Below are positions 34,240-42,105 of a stretch of DNA of 64,000 nucleotides, piece after piece. Under the pieces are notes generated by a model that saw only the letters and a program-made list of their open reading frames with translations, had not been told where the DNA came from and did no database searches. A program made the position numbers and the translations under genes. Each line of letters starts with the position of its first letter. Position 1 is the stretch's first letter. The stretch is from assembly GCF_014208045.1 (NCBI RefSeq), contig NZ_JACHML010000001.1:3596001-3660000 (forward strand), in the 5' to 3' direction. The DNA is from Microbacterium thalassium (GTDB lineage Bacteria; Actinomycetota; Actinomycetes; Actinomycetales; Microbacteriaceae).

Positions 34240-35121
34240 TCACTCCCAGGCGGTGAGCTTGTCGGGGTTGCGCATGATCCACACGTCGGTGACGGCCGCG
34301 TCCGCCACGCCGACGGTGATGACGGCCTCGACGATCCCGGCGTCGTGCACGATGAAGCCGAGGCCGTCGGCCGTCTGGATCGGCGACATCGTCGCCTCGG
34401 GCCGCTGGCGGATGAGACCGAGGAGGAAGCGGCCGACGTCGTCGGCCCCGCGCACCGGGCGGCGCGCCGCCGACACCTTGCCGCCGCCGTCCGAGCGCAG
34501 CTCGACGTCGGGGGCGAGCACCGTCGTGAGGGCGTCCAGGTCGCCCGTCGCGCACGCGTCCGCGAACGCCGCGACCAGCTGATCGTGCAGAGCTCTCGAC
34601 GCGCGACGAGCGCGACCGTCCCGGACGTGCCGGCGCGCGGCGGTGGCGAGCTGCCGGCACGCCGCCGGCGTCCGGCCGACGGCCTCGGCGACCTCGTCGA
34701 ACGGCATCCCGAACACGTCGTGCAGCACGAACACGACCCGCTGCGCCGGCGTGAGCGCCTCGAGCACGATCAGCAGTGCCGTGCTCACCGAGTCGTCGAG
34801 GGTGACGCGGTCGAGCGGATCGGGCGGCGCTGCGGCCGCCACCGGCGACGCCGCCGGCACCGGTTCGGGGAGCCATTCCCCCACGTACTGCTCGCGTCGC
34901 ACGCGGGCGCTGCCGAGGACGTCGAGGCACACGCGGCTCGCGACGCGCGTCAGCCAGGCCGCCGGATTCTCGACCGCGGCACGCTCGTCCTCGGACAGCC
35001 GGTACCAGCGCACGTAGGTCTCCTGCACGGCGTCCTCGGCATCGGCCACCGTTCCGAGCATGCGGTAGGCCAGCGCCATCAGACCGCTGCGCTCCCCGGC
35101 GAGATCGGACAGAACCTCCAT
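34240..35121 (-). CDS. SigJ-like ECF sigma factor with C-terminal SnoaL-type domain
   Basis: 293 residues. Region 2 is GLMALAYRMLGTVADAEDAVQETYVRWYRL and region 4 is ALTPAQRVVFVLHDVFGMPFDEVAEAVGRTPAACRQLATAARRHV, followed from about residue 185 by a SnoaL/NTF2-like domain (LVAAFADACATGDLDALTTVLAPDVELRSDGGG), the ECF41/SigJ architecture in which the extra domain controls activity. No anti-sigma factor is present. GAGGGGGTG precedes ATG 35121. The divergent NAD(P)-binding gene is the typical ECF41 partner (usually a carboxymuconolactone decarboxylase, oxidoreductase or epimerase) and likely target. Confidence 0.9.
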   Translation of the reverse strand: MEVLSDLAGERSGLMALAYRMLGTVADAEDAVQETYVRWYRLSEDERAAVENPAAWLTRVASRVCLDVLGSARVRREQYVGEWLPEPVPAASPVAAAAPPDPLDRVTLDDSVSTALLIVLEALTPAQRVVFVLHDVFGMPFDEVAEAVGRTPAACRQLATAARRHVRDGRARRASRALHDQLVAAFADACATGDLDALTTVLAPDVELRSDGGGKVSAARRPVRGADDVGRFLLGLIRQRPEATMSPIQTADGLGFIVHDAGIVEAVITVGVADAAVTDVWIMRNPDKLTAWE

Positions 35122-35162
35122 CGGGCACCCCCTCACAGAGACGACGACGATCGGGGCCCGAT

Positions 35163-35178
35163 TGTGAGCCTGCTCACA
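35163..35178. promoter_or_regulatory. CRP/GlxR-type operator
   Basis: TGTGAGCCTGCTCACA is a perfect 16-bp palindrome matching TGTGA-N6-TCACA, the consensus of CRP-family regulators including actinobacterial GlxR. It is in the 114-bp divergent promoter between the SigJ-like gene and the NAD(P)-binding gene, 41 bp from the former start and 57 bp from the latter. Binding is inferred. Confidence 0.6.
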
Positions 35179-35235
35179 TTCTGCCGCGCCGCGTCGTCGA
35201 TGAGGCAGGACGCGGGACACGAGGAAGGACCCATC

Positions 35236-36027
35236 ATGAGGATCGCGATCACCGGCGGCACCGGCACACTCGGCCGCCACATCGTCCGGGCCGTGCGGGC
35301 GCGCGGAGACGATCCGGTCGTGCTCGCGCGGGCGACGGGCGTCGACCTGACCACGGGTGCGGGCCTGGATGCCGCCCTGGACGGCGTCGACGCCGTCATC
35401 GACGCCGTCAATGTCATGACCCTGTCGGCCGAGGAGACCACGCGCTTCTTCGCGGCGACGACCGCGAACCTCGCGGCCGCGGCAGGGCGGCAGGATGTGG
35501 CCCATCTGGTGGTGCCGTCGATCGTCGGCATCGACCGGGCTCCGCGCGGCTACTACGTCGGCAAGCTCGCGCACGAGAAGGCGGTGCGCGAGTCCGGCGT
35601 GCCGTGGACGATCCAGCGGCTCACGCAGTTCCACGAGTTCGCCGGACAGATCTTCGCGGCCGCATCGGCGGGCCCGTTCCACGTCGCGCCGCGCGCGCGG
35701 GTGCAGCCGGTGGCGGCGGAGACGGCCGCGGAGAGGCTGGCGGCGCTCGCCGCCGGCCCCGCCGCCGGACGCGTGCGCGACGTCGCAGGGCCGCGCGAGG
35801 AGAGGCTCGACGACATGGTGCGCGCCTACGCACGGCACATCGGCCACCGCGGCTGGATGCCCGGCGTGAGCCTTCCGGGCGGCCAGATGAGGGCGATGCG
35901 GGCCGGGCTCGTGCTGCCCGACGACACCGCCGAGCGCACGGGGCCCGCGTTCGCGGACTGGCTCTCGGCGCTGCCGCCGCAGGCCGAGGGCTCGCGCGGT
36001 CCCGTGCCCTCCTCGGCGCGGGAGTGA
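35236..36027 (+). CDS. NAD(P)-binding SDR-like oxidoreductase (NmrA type)
   Basis: 263 residues, atypical short-chain dehydrogenase. The dinucleotide loop is ITGGTGTLGRHIVRAVRARG, and the chain continues VDAVIDAVNVMTLSAEETTRFF and VVPSIVGIDRAPRGYYVGKLAHEKAVRESGVPWTIQR, where YxxxK is Y-V-G-K-style. It probably acts on NAD(P)H-linked substrates or senses redox state. GAGGAAGG is 8-9 nt before ATG 35236. Divergent from the SigJ-like gene, the usual ECF41 arrangement. Confidence 0.85.
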   Translation: MRIAITGGTGTLGRHIVRAVRARGDDPVVLARATGVDLTTGAGLDAALDGVDAVIDAVNVMTLSAEETTRFFAATTANLAAAAGRQDVAHLVVPSIVGIDRAPRGYYVGKLAHEKAVRESGVPWTIQRLTQFHEFAGQIFAAASAGPFHVAPRARVQPVAAETAAERLAALAAGPAAGRVRDVAGPREERLDDMVRAYARHIGHRGWMPGVSLPGGQMRAMRAGLVLPDDTAERTGPAFADWLSALPPQAEGSRGPVPSSARE

Positions 36028-36048
36028 GAGCCCCGACCGGGGCCGGGC

Positions 36049-36882
36049 CTACATCTCCTCGTGCGTGAGCGGGTCGGCGCCCCACAGGCGGCCGCGCTCG
36101 AGGCGCGAGATCGCCGTGATGTGGTCGTGGGTGAGCGAGAAGTCGAACACGTCGGCGTTCTCGCGCTGGCGGTCGGGGTCGGCCGACTTCGGGATCGGCG
36201 TGGTGCCGAGCTCCACGTGCCAGCGGAGCACCAGCTGGGTCGGCGTCACCCCGTAGGTCTCGGCGAGGTCGGCGATGAGCGGCTCGTTCAGCAGCTCGCT
36301 GCGGCGTGCGAGCGGGCTCCAGCTCTCGGTGCGGATGCCGTGGGCGGCGTGGAAGGCGCGCAGCGCCGCCTGCGGGAAGTACGGATGCAGCTCGACCTGG
36401 TTGACCGCCGGCACGACGCCCGTCTCGCCTTCGAGTCGCGTGATCATGTCCTCGGTGAAGTTCGACACGCCGATCGACCGGACGAGGCCCTGGTCGCGCG
36501 CCTCGATCATGCCGCGCCACGTGTCGACCCACTTGCCGACGCTCGGGTTCGGCCAGTGGATGAGCTGAAGGTCGATGCGGTCCAGGCCCAGCCGCTCGAG
36601 CGAGCCGCGGATGCTGGTGATCGCCTCGTCGTAGCCGTGTTCGCGACCGGGGATCTTCGAGGTCACCAGCAGCTCGTCGCGGTCGATGCCGCTGCGGCGG
36701 ACCGCCTCGCCGACCTCGGTCTCGTTCTGGTAGTTCACAGCGGTGTCGAGGAGCCGGTAGCCCGAGTCGATCGCGGCGACGATGGCGGCGACGCCCTCGT
36801 CGCCGCGGAGGTTGTAGGTGCCGAGCCCGAGCTCGGGGAAGCGGATGCCGTCGTTGAGGGTCACGGTGGGGATCGTCAGCAT
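36049..36882 (-). CDS. Aldo/keto reductase (AKR5-like)
   Basis: 277 residues. The tetrad is Asp and Tyr in LLDTAVNYQNETEVG, Lys in LLVTSKIPGREHG and His in LQLIHWPNP. GVSNFTEDMITRL and TPIPKSADPDRQRENADVFDFSL supply the NADPH-binding tail. The GLGTYNLRG start is typical of 2,5-diketo-D-gluconate reductase-like AKRs; true substrate unknown. CAGGAT at 36889-36894 (minus strand) lies 6 nt before ATG 36882: leaderless. Convergent with the SDR-like gene. Confidence 0.9.
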   Translation of the reverse strand: MLTIPTVTLNDGIRFPELGLGTYNLRGDEGVAAIVAAIDSGYRLLDTAVNYQNETEVGEAVRRSGIDRDELLVTSKIPGREHGYDEAITSIRGSLERLGLDRIDLQLIHWPNPSVGKWVDTWRGMIEARDQGLVRSIGVSNFTEDMITRLEGETGVVPAVNQVELHPYFPQAALRAFHAAHGIRTESWSPLARRSELLNEPLIADLAETYGVTPTQLVLRWHVELGTTPIPKSADPDRQRENADVFDFSLTHDHITAISRLERGRLWGADPLTHEEM

Positions 36883-37005
36883 GTCTCCATCCTGGCCCTG
36901 CCGCCTCCCCTGCGGGGCGGGATTGCGCGAGCGACGGCATCCCGCTACCGATCTCCCTCGTCGCCGCGTGCGGCCTCCCACGAGCCGACCCGGTGCGCGC
37001 CGCCC

Positions 37006-38262
37006 CTACGGGTCGACCGGGCGCTGCGCCTCGCCGCGGTGGGCCAGGACGTCGCGGTGGCCGTCGAGCCAGTGCGCGTATCGAGCCGTCAGCCACGGGG
37101 CCGACAGCCCGTGCGCGATGATGCTGAGGACGACGACGACGGTCGCGGCGTCCGTGATCAGGGGCGCCTCGGCGAGCCCCGATTCGTCGACGATCGTCAA
37201 CGCGAACACGATGGTCGCGAGCCCCCGTGGACCGAACCAGCCGGCGAACAGGGTGGTGGGCGCCGACGCGCCGCTTCCCAGCAGCGACAAGGCGACCGGC
37301 AGCATCCGCACGACCGTGAGGCTGAGCACGGCGTAGAGCGCGATCCAGACGTCGAGGTCGGCGAGCGCCGGGCCCACCATGACCGCGCCGAACAGCAGGA
37401 AGGTCGCGGCGCTGAGCATCGTGCCGACGCGCTCGTCGAGGTGGATCCATGTCACCGCGCGAGGCCCGACGCCGCGGCCGTAGACGATGCCGGCGACGAA
37501 GGCCGCGATGAACCCGCTGCCACCCAGCTCGTTCGTCGCGGAGTAGGTGAGCAGTGCTGCGGCGACCGCGACGATCATCGCCCAGTCGTCGCTCATCCAC
37601 CCACGGCGGTCGGCGAGGCGGACGATCCCCACCACCGCGAGGCCGAGGACCACGCCCACGGCGAGCGCGATCGAGAGCTCCCGCACGAGATCGAGCAGGA
37701 TCTGGCCCTCGAACGCCGGAGCCTCCTCGACCTCGGCGAACGCGACCGCCGTGACGAGGATCGGCACGCAGATGCCGTCGTTGAGCCCGCTCTCGGCGTT
37801 GAGCCCCTGGCGCAGCATCGTGGGCAGGCGCTTGTCCGACACCACCGTCTGCCCGAGCGCCGCATCGGTCGGCGCGAGCATGACCGCGAGGGCGAGGGCG
37901 GCGAACACCGACAGTTCGGGGAACAGCGGCATCGCGAGCAGCGCCCCGAGCAGGATCGTCAGCGGCAGCGCGATCAGCAGCAGGCGCGCCGGGAGGGAGG
38001 TCTGCCGCATGAGGCGGCGGGAGTCGATGGAGGCGGCGTCCGAGAACAGCACGAGGGTGAGCGACAGTTCGGCGATGACCCGCAGACCGGCCGACCCGAT
38101 CGACGGCTCCCACACGCCGAGCGCCGTTGTCCCCAGCAGCAGCCCCACGCCGGTGAACACCATGGCGGGCGTGATCGGCGTTCCCGCGAGGCGCTTGGAG
38201 AACGGCGCGAACGCGATCAGCGCCCCCAGGATGATGACGAGTCCCCAGCCCTCCACGTTCAC
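37006..38262 (-). CDS. Na+/H+ antiporter, NhaP/CPA1 type
   Basis: 418 residues, about 12-13 helices. The CPA1 ion-binding pair Asn-Asp is seen in LNAESGLNDGICVPILV, and the earlier unwound helix motif is MLAPTDAALGQTVV. GWFGPRGLATIVFAL near the end carries the conserved Arg. It exchanges cytoplasmic Na+ or K+ for H+. The C-terminus lacks a long cytoplasmic domain. GTG 38262 with GGAA 8 nt upstream is the likely start; GTG 38256 is an alternative. Confidence 0.9.
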   Translation of the reverse strand: MNVEGWGLVIILGALIAFAPFSKRLAGTPITPAMVFTGVGLLLGTTALGVWEPSIGSAGLRVIAELSLTLVLFSDAASIDSRRLMRQTSLPARLLLIALPLTILLGALLAMPLFPELSVFAALALAVMLAPTDAALGQTVVSDKRLPTMLRQGLNAESGLNDGICVPILVTAVAFAEVEEAPAFEGQILLDLVRELSIALAVGVVLGLAVVGIVRLADRRGWMSDDWAMIVAVAAALLTYSATNELGGSGFIAAFVAGIVYGRGVGPRAVTWIHLDERVGTMLSAATFLLFGAVMVGPALADLDVWIALYAVLSLTVVRMLPVALSLLGSGASAPTTLFAGWFGPRGLATIVFALTIVDESGLAEAPLITDAATVVVVLSIIAHGLSAPWLTARYAHWLDGHRDVLAHRGEAQRPVDP

Positions 38263-38359
38263 TGTTGTATTCCAGTGCGGCGGGTGTGCGCCACCCGCGA
38301 GCGCTGATCGGTCGTCATCGCCCGCGCTCGGTCCTCGGCTGCGGCGGGGTGGGAGCAGG

Positions 38360-38980
38360 TCAGGTCGTGCGGCGCAGCGCGCCCGGCTCGGCCTCGACGA
38401 GTGCTTCGGCGGCGCGCGCGACGCGGCCCGCGAAAGCCGACGCATCCGCTCCCCGCGCCAGCGACTGGGCGTTGATGCCGTCGATCATGCCGAGCAGCTG
38501 CCATGCCACCTCGCCGGGCTCGCGCGTCGCGAACGCGCCCGTCCGGCATCCGTCGGCGATGAGGTCCTGGACGAGGTCCTGCCAGCGGGCCATCTCGGCG
38601 CGGACGGTCTCGGCGAGCACGGGGCTCCGGCGCGCCATCGCCCAGCCCTCGACCCACACGACGGTGAGGTCGTCCCGGTCGCCGGCGACGAGGGTGTCGA
38701 TGAGCAGGCGCAGGCGCGCGGCGGGATCGGACTCCCCCGCGAGCGTCGCCGCGACCTCGCGCAGCTCGACGTCGACGAGGTCGCGGTAGACCTGGGCGAC
38801 CAGGTCCTCCATGGGCTGATAGTGCGCGACGAGCCCCGTCGCGACGCCCGCGCGCTGTGCGACGGCCCGCTGCGTGAGGGCGCCCAGCCCCGCTTCGCGG
38901 GCGAGGCCGGTGGCCGCCGCGACGATCTCGGCGGACCGTTCGTGCGGCGTCTTGCGGGTGCGCGCCCGAGTGGTTGACAT
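38360..38980 (-). CDS. TetR-family repressor
   Basis: 206 residues. The N-terminal HTH reads IVAAATGLAREAGLGALTQRAVAQRAGVATGLVAHYQPMEDLVAQVYRDLV, the standard TetR domain, followed by an all-helical ligand-binding domain. It is divergent from agmatine deiminase, and an 18-bp palindrome in the 78-bp gap is a likely operator. This implies control of the deiminase/amidase genes by an amine or amide ligand. Start ATG 38980 lies 10 nt after the GAGGGG read on the minus strand. Confidence 0.9.
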   Translation of the reverse strand: MSTTRARTRKTPHERSAEIVAAATGLAREAGLGALTQRAVAQRAGVATGLVAHYQPMEDLVAQVYRDLVDVELREVAATLAGESDPAARLRLLIDTLVAGDRDDLTVVWVEGWAMARRSPVLAETVRAEMARWQDLVQDLIADGCRTGAFATREPGEVAWQLLGMIDGINAQSLARGADASAFAGRVARAAEALVEAEPGALRRTT

Positions 38981-39010
38981 CGATCCCCTCCGGTCACTAC
39001 CGTAGTCGTT

Positions 39011-39028
39011 ATTGATCGCATGATCAAT
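39011..39028. promoter_or_regulatory. TetR operator candidate
   Basis: ATTGATCGCATGATCAAT is a perfect inverted repeat with 7-nt arms around GCAT. It is 31 bp upstream of both divergent starts (38980 and 39059), the usual place for a shared TetR operator. Confidence 0.65.
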
Positions 39029-39058
39029 AGACCTCGAACCCCGTGACCGGAGCTCCCG

Positions 39059-40087
39059 ATGACCTGGATGATGCCGCCCGAGTGGGCGCCGCACGACCGC
39101 CTGTGGATGGCCTTCCCCCGCGTGGGGCAGACCCTCGGCGACGATCCCGCCTCCGCCGACGAGGCCCGCGACACGTGGGCCGCCGTCGCCAACGCCGCCG
39201 TCGGGTTCGAGCCGGTCACGATGGTCGTCGACCCCTCCGCGGTCGGGGAGGCCCGCGCGCGCCTGTCCTCCGAGGTCGAGCTCGTCGAGGCGCCGCTGGA
39301 CGACTTCTGGATGCGCGACATCGGCCCGACGTTCGTGATCGACGAGGCGGGCGGCCTCGGGGCGGTCGACTGGACCTTCAACGGCTGGGGCGCGAACGCG
39401 TGGGCGACCTGGACGCGCGACGACCGCATCGCGTCGTTCGTCGGCGAGCGGGCCGGTGCGCGCCACCTGGTGTCGGCGCTCGTGAACGAGGGCGGCGGCA
39501 TCCACGTCGACGGCGAGGGCACGGTGCTGGTGACCGAGACGGTGCAGCTCGATCCGCGTCGCAACCCGTACGCGACGAAGGAGCGCGTCGAGCAGGAGCT
39601 CGAGCGCACGATCGGCGCGACGCACGCGATCTGGCTGCCGAAGGGCCTGTGGCGCGACTACGCCGGCTGGGGCACGCGCGGACACGTCGACATGGTCGCG
39701 ACGTTCGCGAAGCCCGGCACCGTCCTGCTGCACTGGCAGGACGACCCCGCCCACCCCGACTACGCCGTGTCGCGCGAGCTCCGCTCCGTGCTGGAGAACG
39801 CCACGGATGCCGCCGGCCGCTCGCTCGAGATCATCGAGCTGCCGGCCCCGGCCGCGCTTCGCGATGAGGAGAACTTCGTCGACTACAGCTACGTCAACCA
39901 CGTCGTGGTCAACGACGGCGTCATCGCGTGCGGCTACGGCGAGCTCGAGGCCGACGAGCGCGCCGCAGCGATCCTGCGCGAGGCCTACGGGCGCGACGTC
40001 GTGACGATCGACGCCCGCCCGATCCTCGCGCGGGGCGGCGGCATCCACTGCATCACGCAGCAGCAGCCGACGGCGGGCGCGCGATGA
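39059..40087 (+). CDS. Agmatine deiminase family protein
   Basis: 342 residues, peptidyl-arginine-deiminase fold. Agmatine plus water gives N-carbamoylputrescine plus ammonia. The nucleophile Cys is in RGGGIHCITQQQP at the C-terminus; other active-site blocks are DDFWMRDIGPTF, VNEGGGIHVDGEG and TRGHVDMVATF. Slightly shorter than E. coli and plant enzymes but all motifs are present. It is the first gene of a TetR-controlled unit with the amidase downstream. No strong SD is seen before ATG 39059. Confidence 0.9.
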   Translation: MTWMMPPEWAPHDRLWMAFPRVGQTLGDDPASADEARDTWAAVANAAVGFEPVTMVVDPSAVGEARARLSSEVELVEAPLDDFWMRDIGPTFVIDEAGGLGAVDWTFNGWGANAWATWTRDDRIASFVGERAGARHLVSALVNEGGGIHVDGEGTVLVTETVQLDPRRNPYATKERVEQELERTIGATHAIWLPKGLWRDYAGWGTRGHVDMVATFAKPGTVLLHWQDDPAHPDYAVSRELRSVLENATDAAGRSLEIIELPAPAALRDEENFVDYSYVNHVVVNDGVIACGYGELEADERAAAILREAYGRDVVTIDARPILARGGGIHCITQQQPTAGAR

Positions 40088-40124
40088 GCGGCGGCTTCCG
40101 CGTCCCGCCGGCGCGCCGCACCGG

Positions 40125-40210
40125 TACCGAACGGCGGGGATCCTGCGCGACACGCGGGGTTCCGGCATCCGTCACCCGGCGTGTCCGGCACGATCCCCGC
40201 CGTTCCGTGC
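40125..40210. repeat. Extragenic palindrome, copy A
   Basis: A long imperfect inverted repeat with arms of about 33 nt. Both arms, read outward to centre, share ACGGCGGGGATC then CGACACGC or GGACACGC. It fills most of the 160-bp gap between the agmatine deiminase and the amidase. A closely related element (copy B) follows the amidase. It would form a strong RNA hairpin, or it is a REP/MITE-like repeat. Confidence 0.65.
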
Positions 40211-40247
40211 GTGGGACGACGGATGCGTCGACCGAGGCGGTCGCCCG

Positions 40248-41960
40248 ATGAGCGCGCGCTTCTCCGTCGTCGAGGCGACCATCGCCGACCTGCGGGCGGC
40301 GCTCGAGTCGGGCGCGGTCACGAGCGTGGGGCTCGTCGAGGCGTACCTCGCCCGCATCGACGCGTACGACGCGCCCGGCACCGGGACGGCGCTGAACGCC
40401 GTCGTCGTGCGCAACCCCGAGGCCCTCGCCGAGGCCGCGGCCTCCGACGCCCGCCGTGCCGCGGGCGAGGCGCTCGGCCCGCTCGACGGCATTCCGTACA
40501 CGGCGAAGGACTCGTACATGGCCGAGGGGCTCACGGTCGCCTCGGGCTCCCCCGCTTTCGCCGATCTCGTCGCCCAGCACGATGCCTTCTCGATCTCGCG
40601 GCTGCGCGCGGCTGGCTGCATCCTGCTCGGACTCACGAACATGCCACCCATGGCCAACGGAGGTATGCAGCGCGGGGTATACGGCCGCGCCGAGAGCCCC
40701 TACAACGCCGGCTACCTGACGTCGGCGTTCGGATCGGGCTCGTCCAACGGCTCGGGCACGGCGACGGCATCGTCGTTCGCGGCCTTCGGGCTCGGCGAGG
40801 AGACCTGGTCCAGCGGGCGCGCCCCCGCGTCGTGCAACGCCCTGTGCGCGTACACGCCCTCGCGCGGCGTCATCTCGGTGCGCGGCAACTGGCCGCTCGT
40901 CCCGACGATGGACGTCGTCGTGCCGCACACGCGCACGATGGCCGACATGCTCGAGATCCTCGACGTCATGGTCGCCGACGATCCCGAGACGCGCGGCGAC
41001 TTCTGGCGCGCGCAGCCGTGGATCGAGCTTCCCCCGGCGTCGGCGATGCGCGACCAGCCCTTCGCGGCGCTCGCGGATGCAGCATCCGGTTCTCTGCGCG
41101 GCAAGCGCTTCGGCATTCCGCGCATGTACATCAACGCCGATGCGGATGCCGGCACCGGCACGACCATCGGCGGCTCGACCGGCGAGCGCATCGTCACGCG
41201 TGAGTCCGTGATCGAACTGTGGCAGGCGGCGCGCCGCGACCTCGAGGTCGCGGGCGCCGAGGTGGTCGAGGTCGACTTCCCCGTCGTGACGAACTACGAG
41301 GGCGATCGGGCCGGGGCTCCCACCCTCATGACCCGCGGACTCGTGAGCCCGGAGTTCCTGCACTCCGAGATCGTGGACCTGTCGGCGTGGGCGTGGGACG
41401 ACTTCCTGCGGGCCAACGGCGACCCGCACCTCGACCGGCTGGACGGCGTGGACGGCGCGACGATCTTCCCGCAGCCCGAGGGCGCGCTGCCCGACCGCTA
41501 CACCGGCTTCGACGACGACATCGTGACCTACCCGGCGCAGGTGCGCGAGCATCCGTACGGCTCGTTCGCCGATATCCCGCACCTCGAGGAGGGACTGCGC
41601 GGGCTCGAACAGACGCGACGCCTCGACCTCGAGGAGTGGATGGGCGAGCTCGGCCTGGATGCGGTGGTGTTCCCGGCGATGGCCGATGTGGGCCCGGCGG
41701 ATGCCGACGTGAACGAGGCGTCCGCCGACACGGCGTGGGCCAATGGCGTGTGGGTCGCGAACGGCAACCTCGCGATCCGGCATCTGGGGATCCCCACGGT
41801 GACGGTGCCGATGGGCACGATGGCCGACATCGGGATGCCCGTCGGGCTGACCTTCGCCGGTCCCGCCTACGCCGACCGCGACCTGCTCACGTGGGCCCTG
41901 GCGTTCGAGGCGCTGAGCCCGCGGCGCACGGTCCCGCCCCGCACGCCCGAACTCCCCTGA
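40248..41960 (+). CDS. Amidase-signature family hydrolase
   Basis: 570 residues. The Ser-Ser-Lys triad of amidase-signature enzymes is visible: Lys in GIPYTAKDSYMAEG, and the Gly/Ser loop SAFGSGSSNGSGTATASSFAAFGLGEETWSSGRAP. The C-terminal IPTVTVPMGTMADIGMPVGLTFAGPAYAD is typical too. Hydrolyses an amide; the exact substrate is unknown. It is flanked by two related palindromes and probably shares regulation with agmatine deiminase. Length (570) is above the usual 450-500 because of an insertion before residue 300. Confidence 0.88.
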   Translation: MSARFSVVEATIADLRAALESGAVTSVGLVEAYLARIDAYDAPGTGTALNAVVVRNPEALAEAAASDARRAAGEALGPLDGIPYTAKDSYMAEGLTVASGSPAFADLVAQHDAFSISRLRAAGCILLGLTNMPPMANGGMQRGVYGRAESPYNAGYLTSAFGSGSSNGSGTATASSFAAFGLGEETWSSGRAPASCNALCAYTPSRGVISVRGNWPLVPTMDVVVPHTRTMADMLEILDVMVADDPETRGDFWRAQPWIELPPASAMRDQPFAALADAASGSLRGKRFGIPRMYINADADAGTGTTIGGSTGERIVTRESVIELWQAARRDLEVAGAEVVEVDFPVVTNYEGDRAGAPTLMTRGLVSPEFLHSEIVDLSAWAWDDFLRANGDPHLDRLDGVDGATIFPQPEGALPDRYTGFDDDIVTYPAQVREHPYGSFADIPHLEEGLRGLEQTRRLDLEEWMGELGLDAVVFPAMADVGPADADVNEASADTAWANGVWVANGNLAIRHLGIPTVTVPMGTMADIGMPVGLTFAGPAYADRDLLTWALAFEALSPRRTVPPRTPELP

Positions 41961-41980
41961 GCCGACGGGTCCGCGGCGCC

Positions 41981-42081
41981 GGGACCCCGTTCGAAACGGC
42001 GGGGATCCCGCGCGACACGCCGCGCGCCCGTCCGTCCGCGACGGCGTGTCGCCGTGCAGACCCGCCGTTCGGCACCGGGAC
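41981..42081. repeat. Extragenic palindrome, copy B
   Basis: Imperfect inverted repeat with arms of about 40 nt. The left arm contains AACGGCGGGGATCCCGCGCG and ACACGCCG; the right arm reads back as GAACGGCGGGTCTGCACGGC and GACACGCCG. The left arm matches copy A's left arm over about 24 nt (one mismatch), and the element sits between two convergent genes (amidase and SulP). Confidence 0.65.
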
Positions 42082-42105
42082 GCGGCACTCGCCCGGGCCC
42101 CTGCG

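Noticed and set aside
36030..36043. GCCCC-GACC-GGGGC hairpin between convergent genes
   Set aside because: Only five base pairs; too weak to call a terminator.
40084..40251. Open frame of 55 codons overlapping the deiminase stop and the amidase start
   Set aside because: It runs straight through the extragenic palindrome and its Arg-rich product has no family character; the repeat explains the DNA better.
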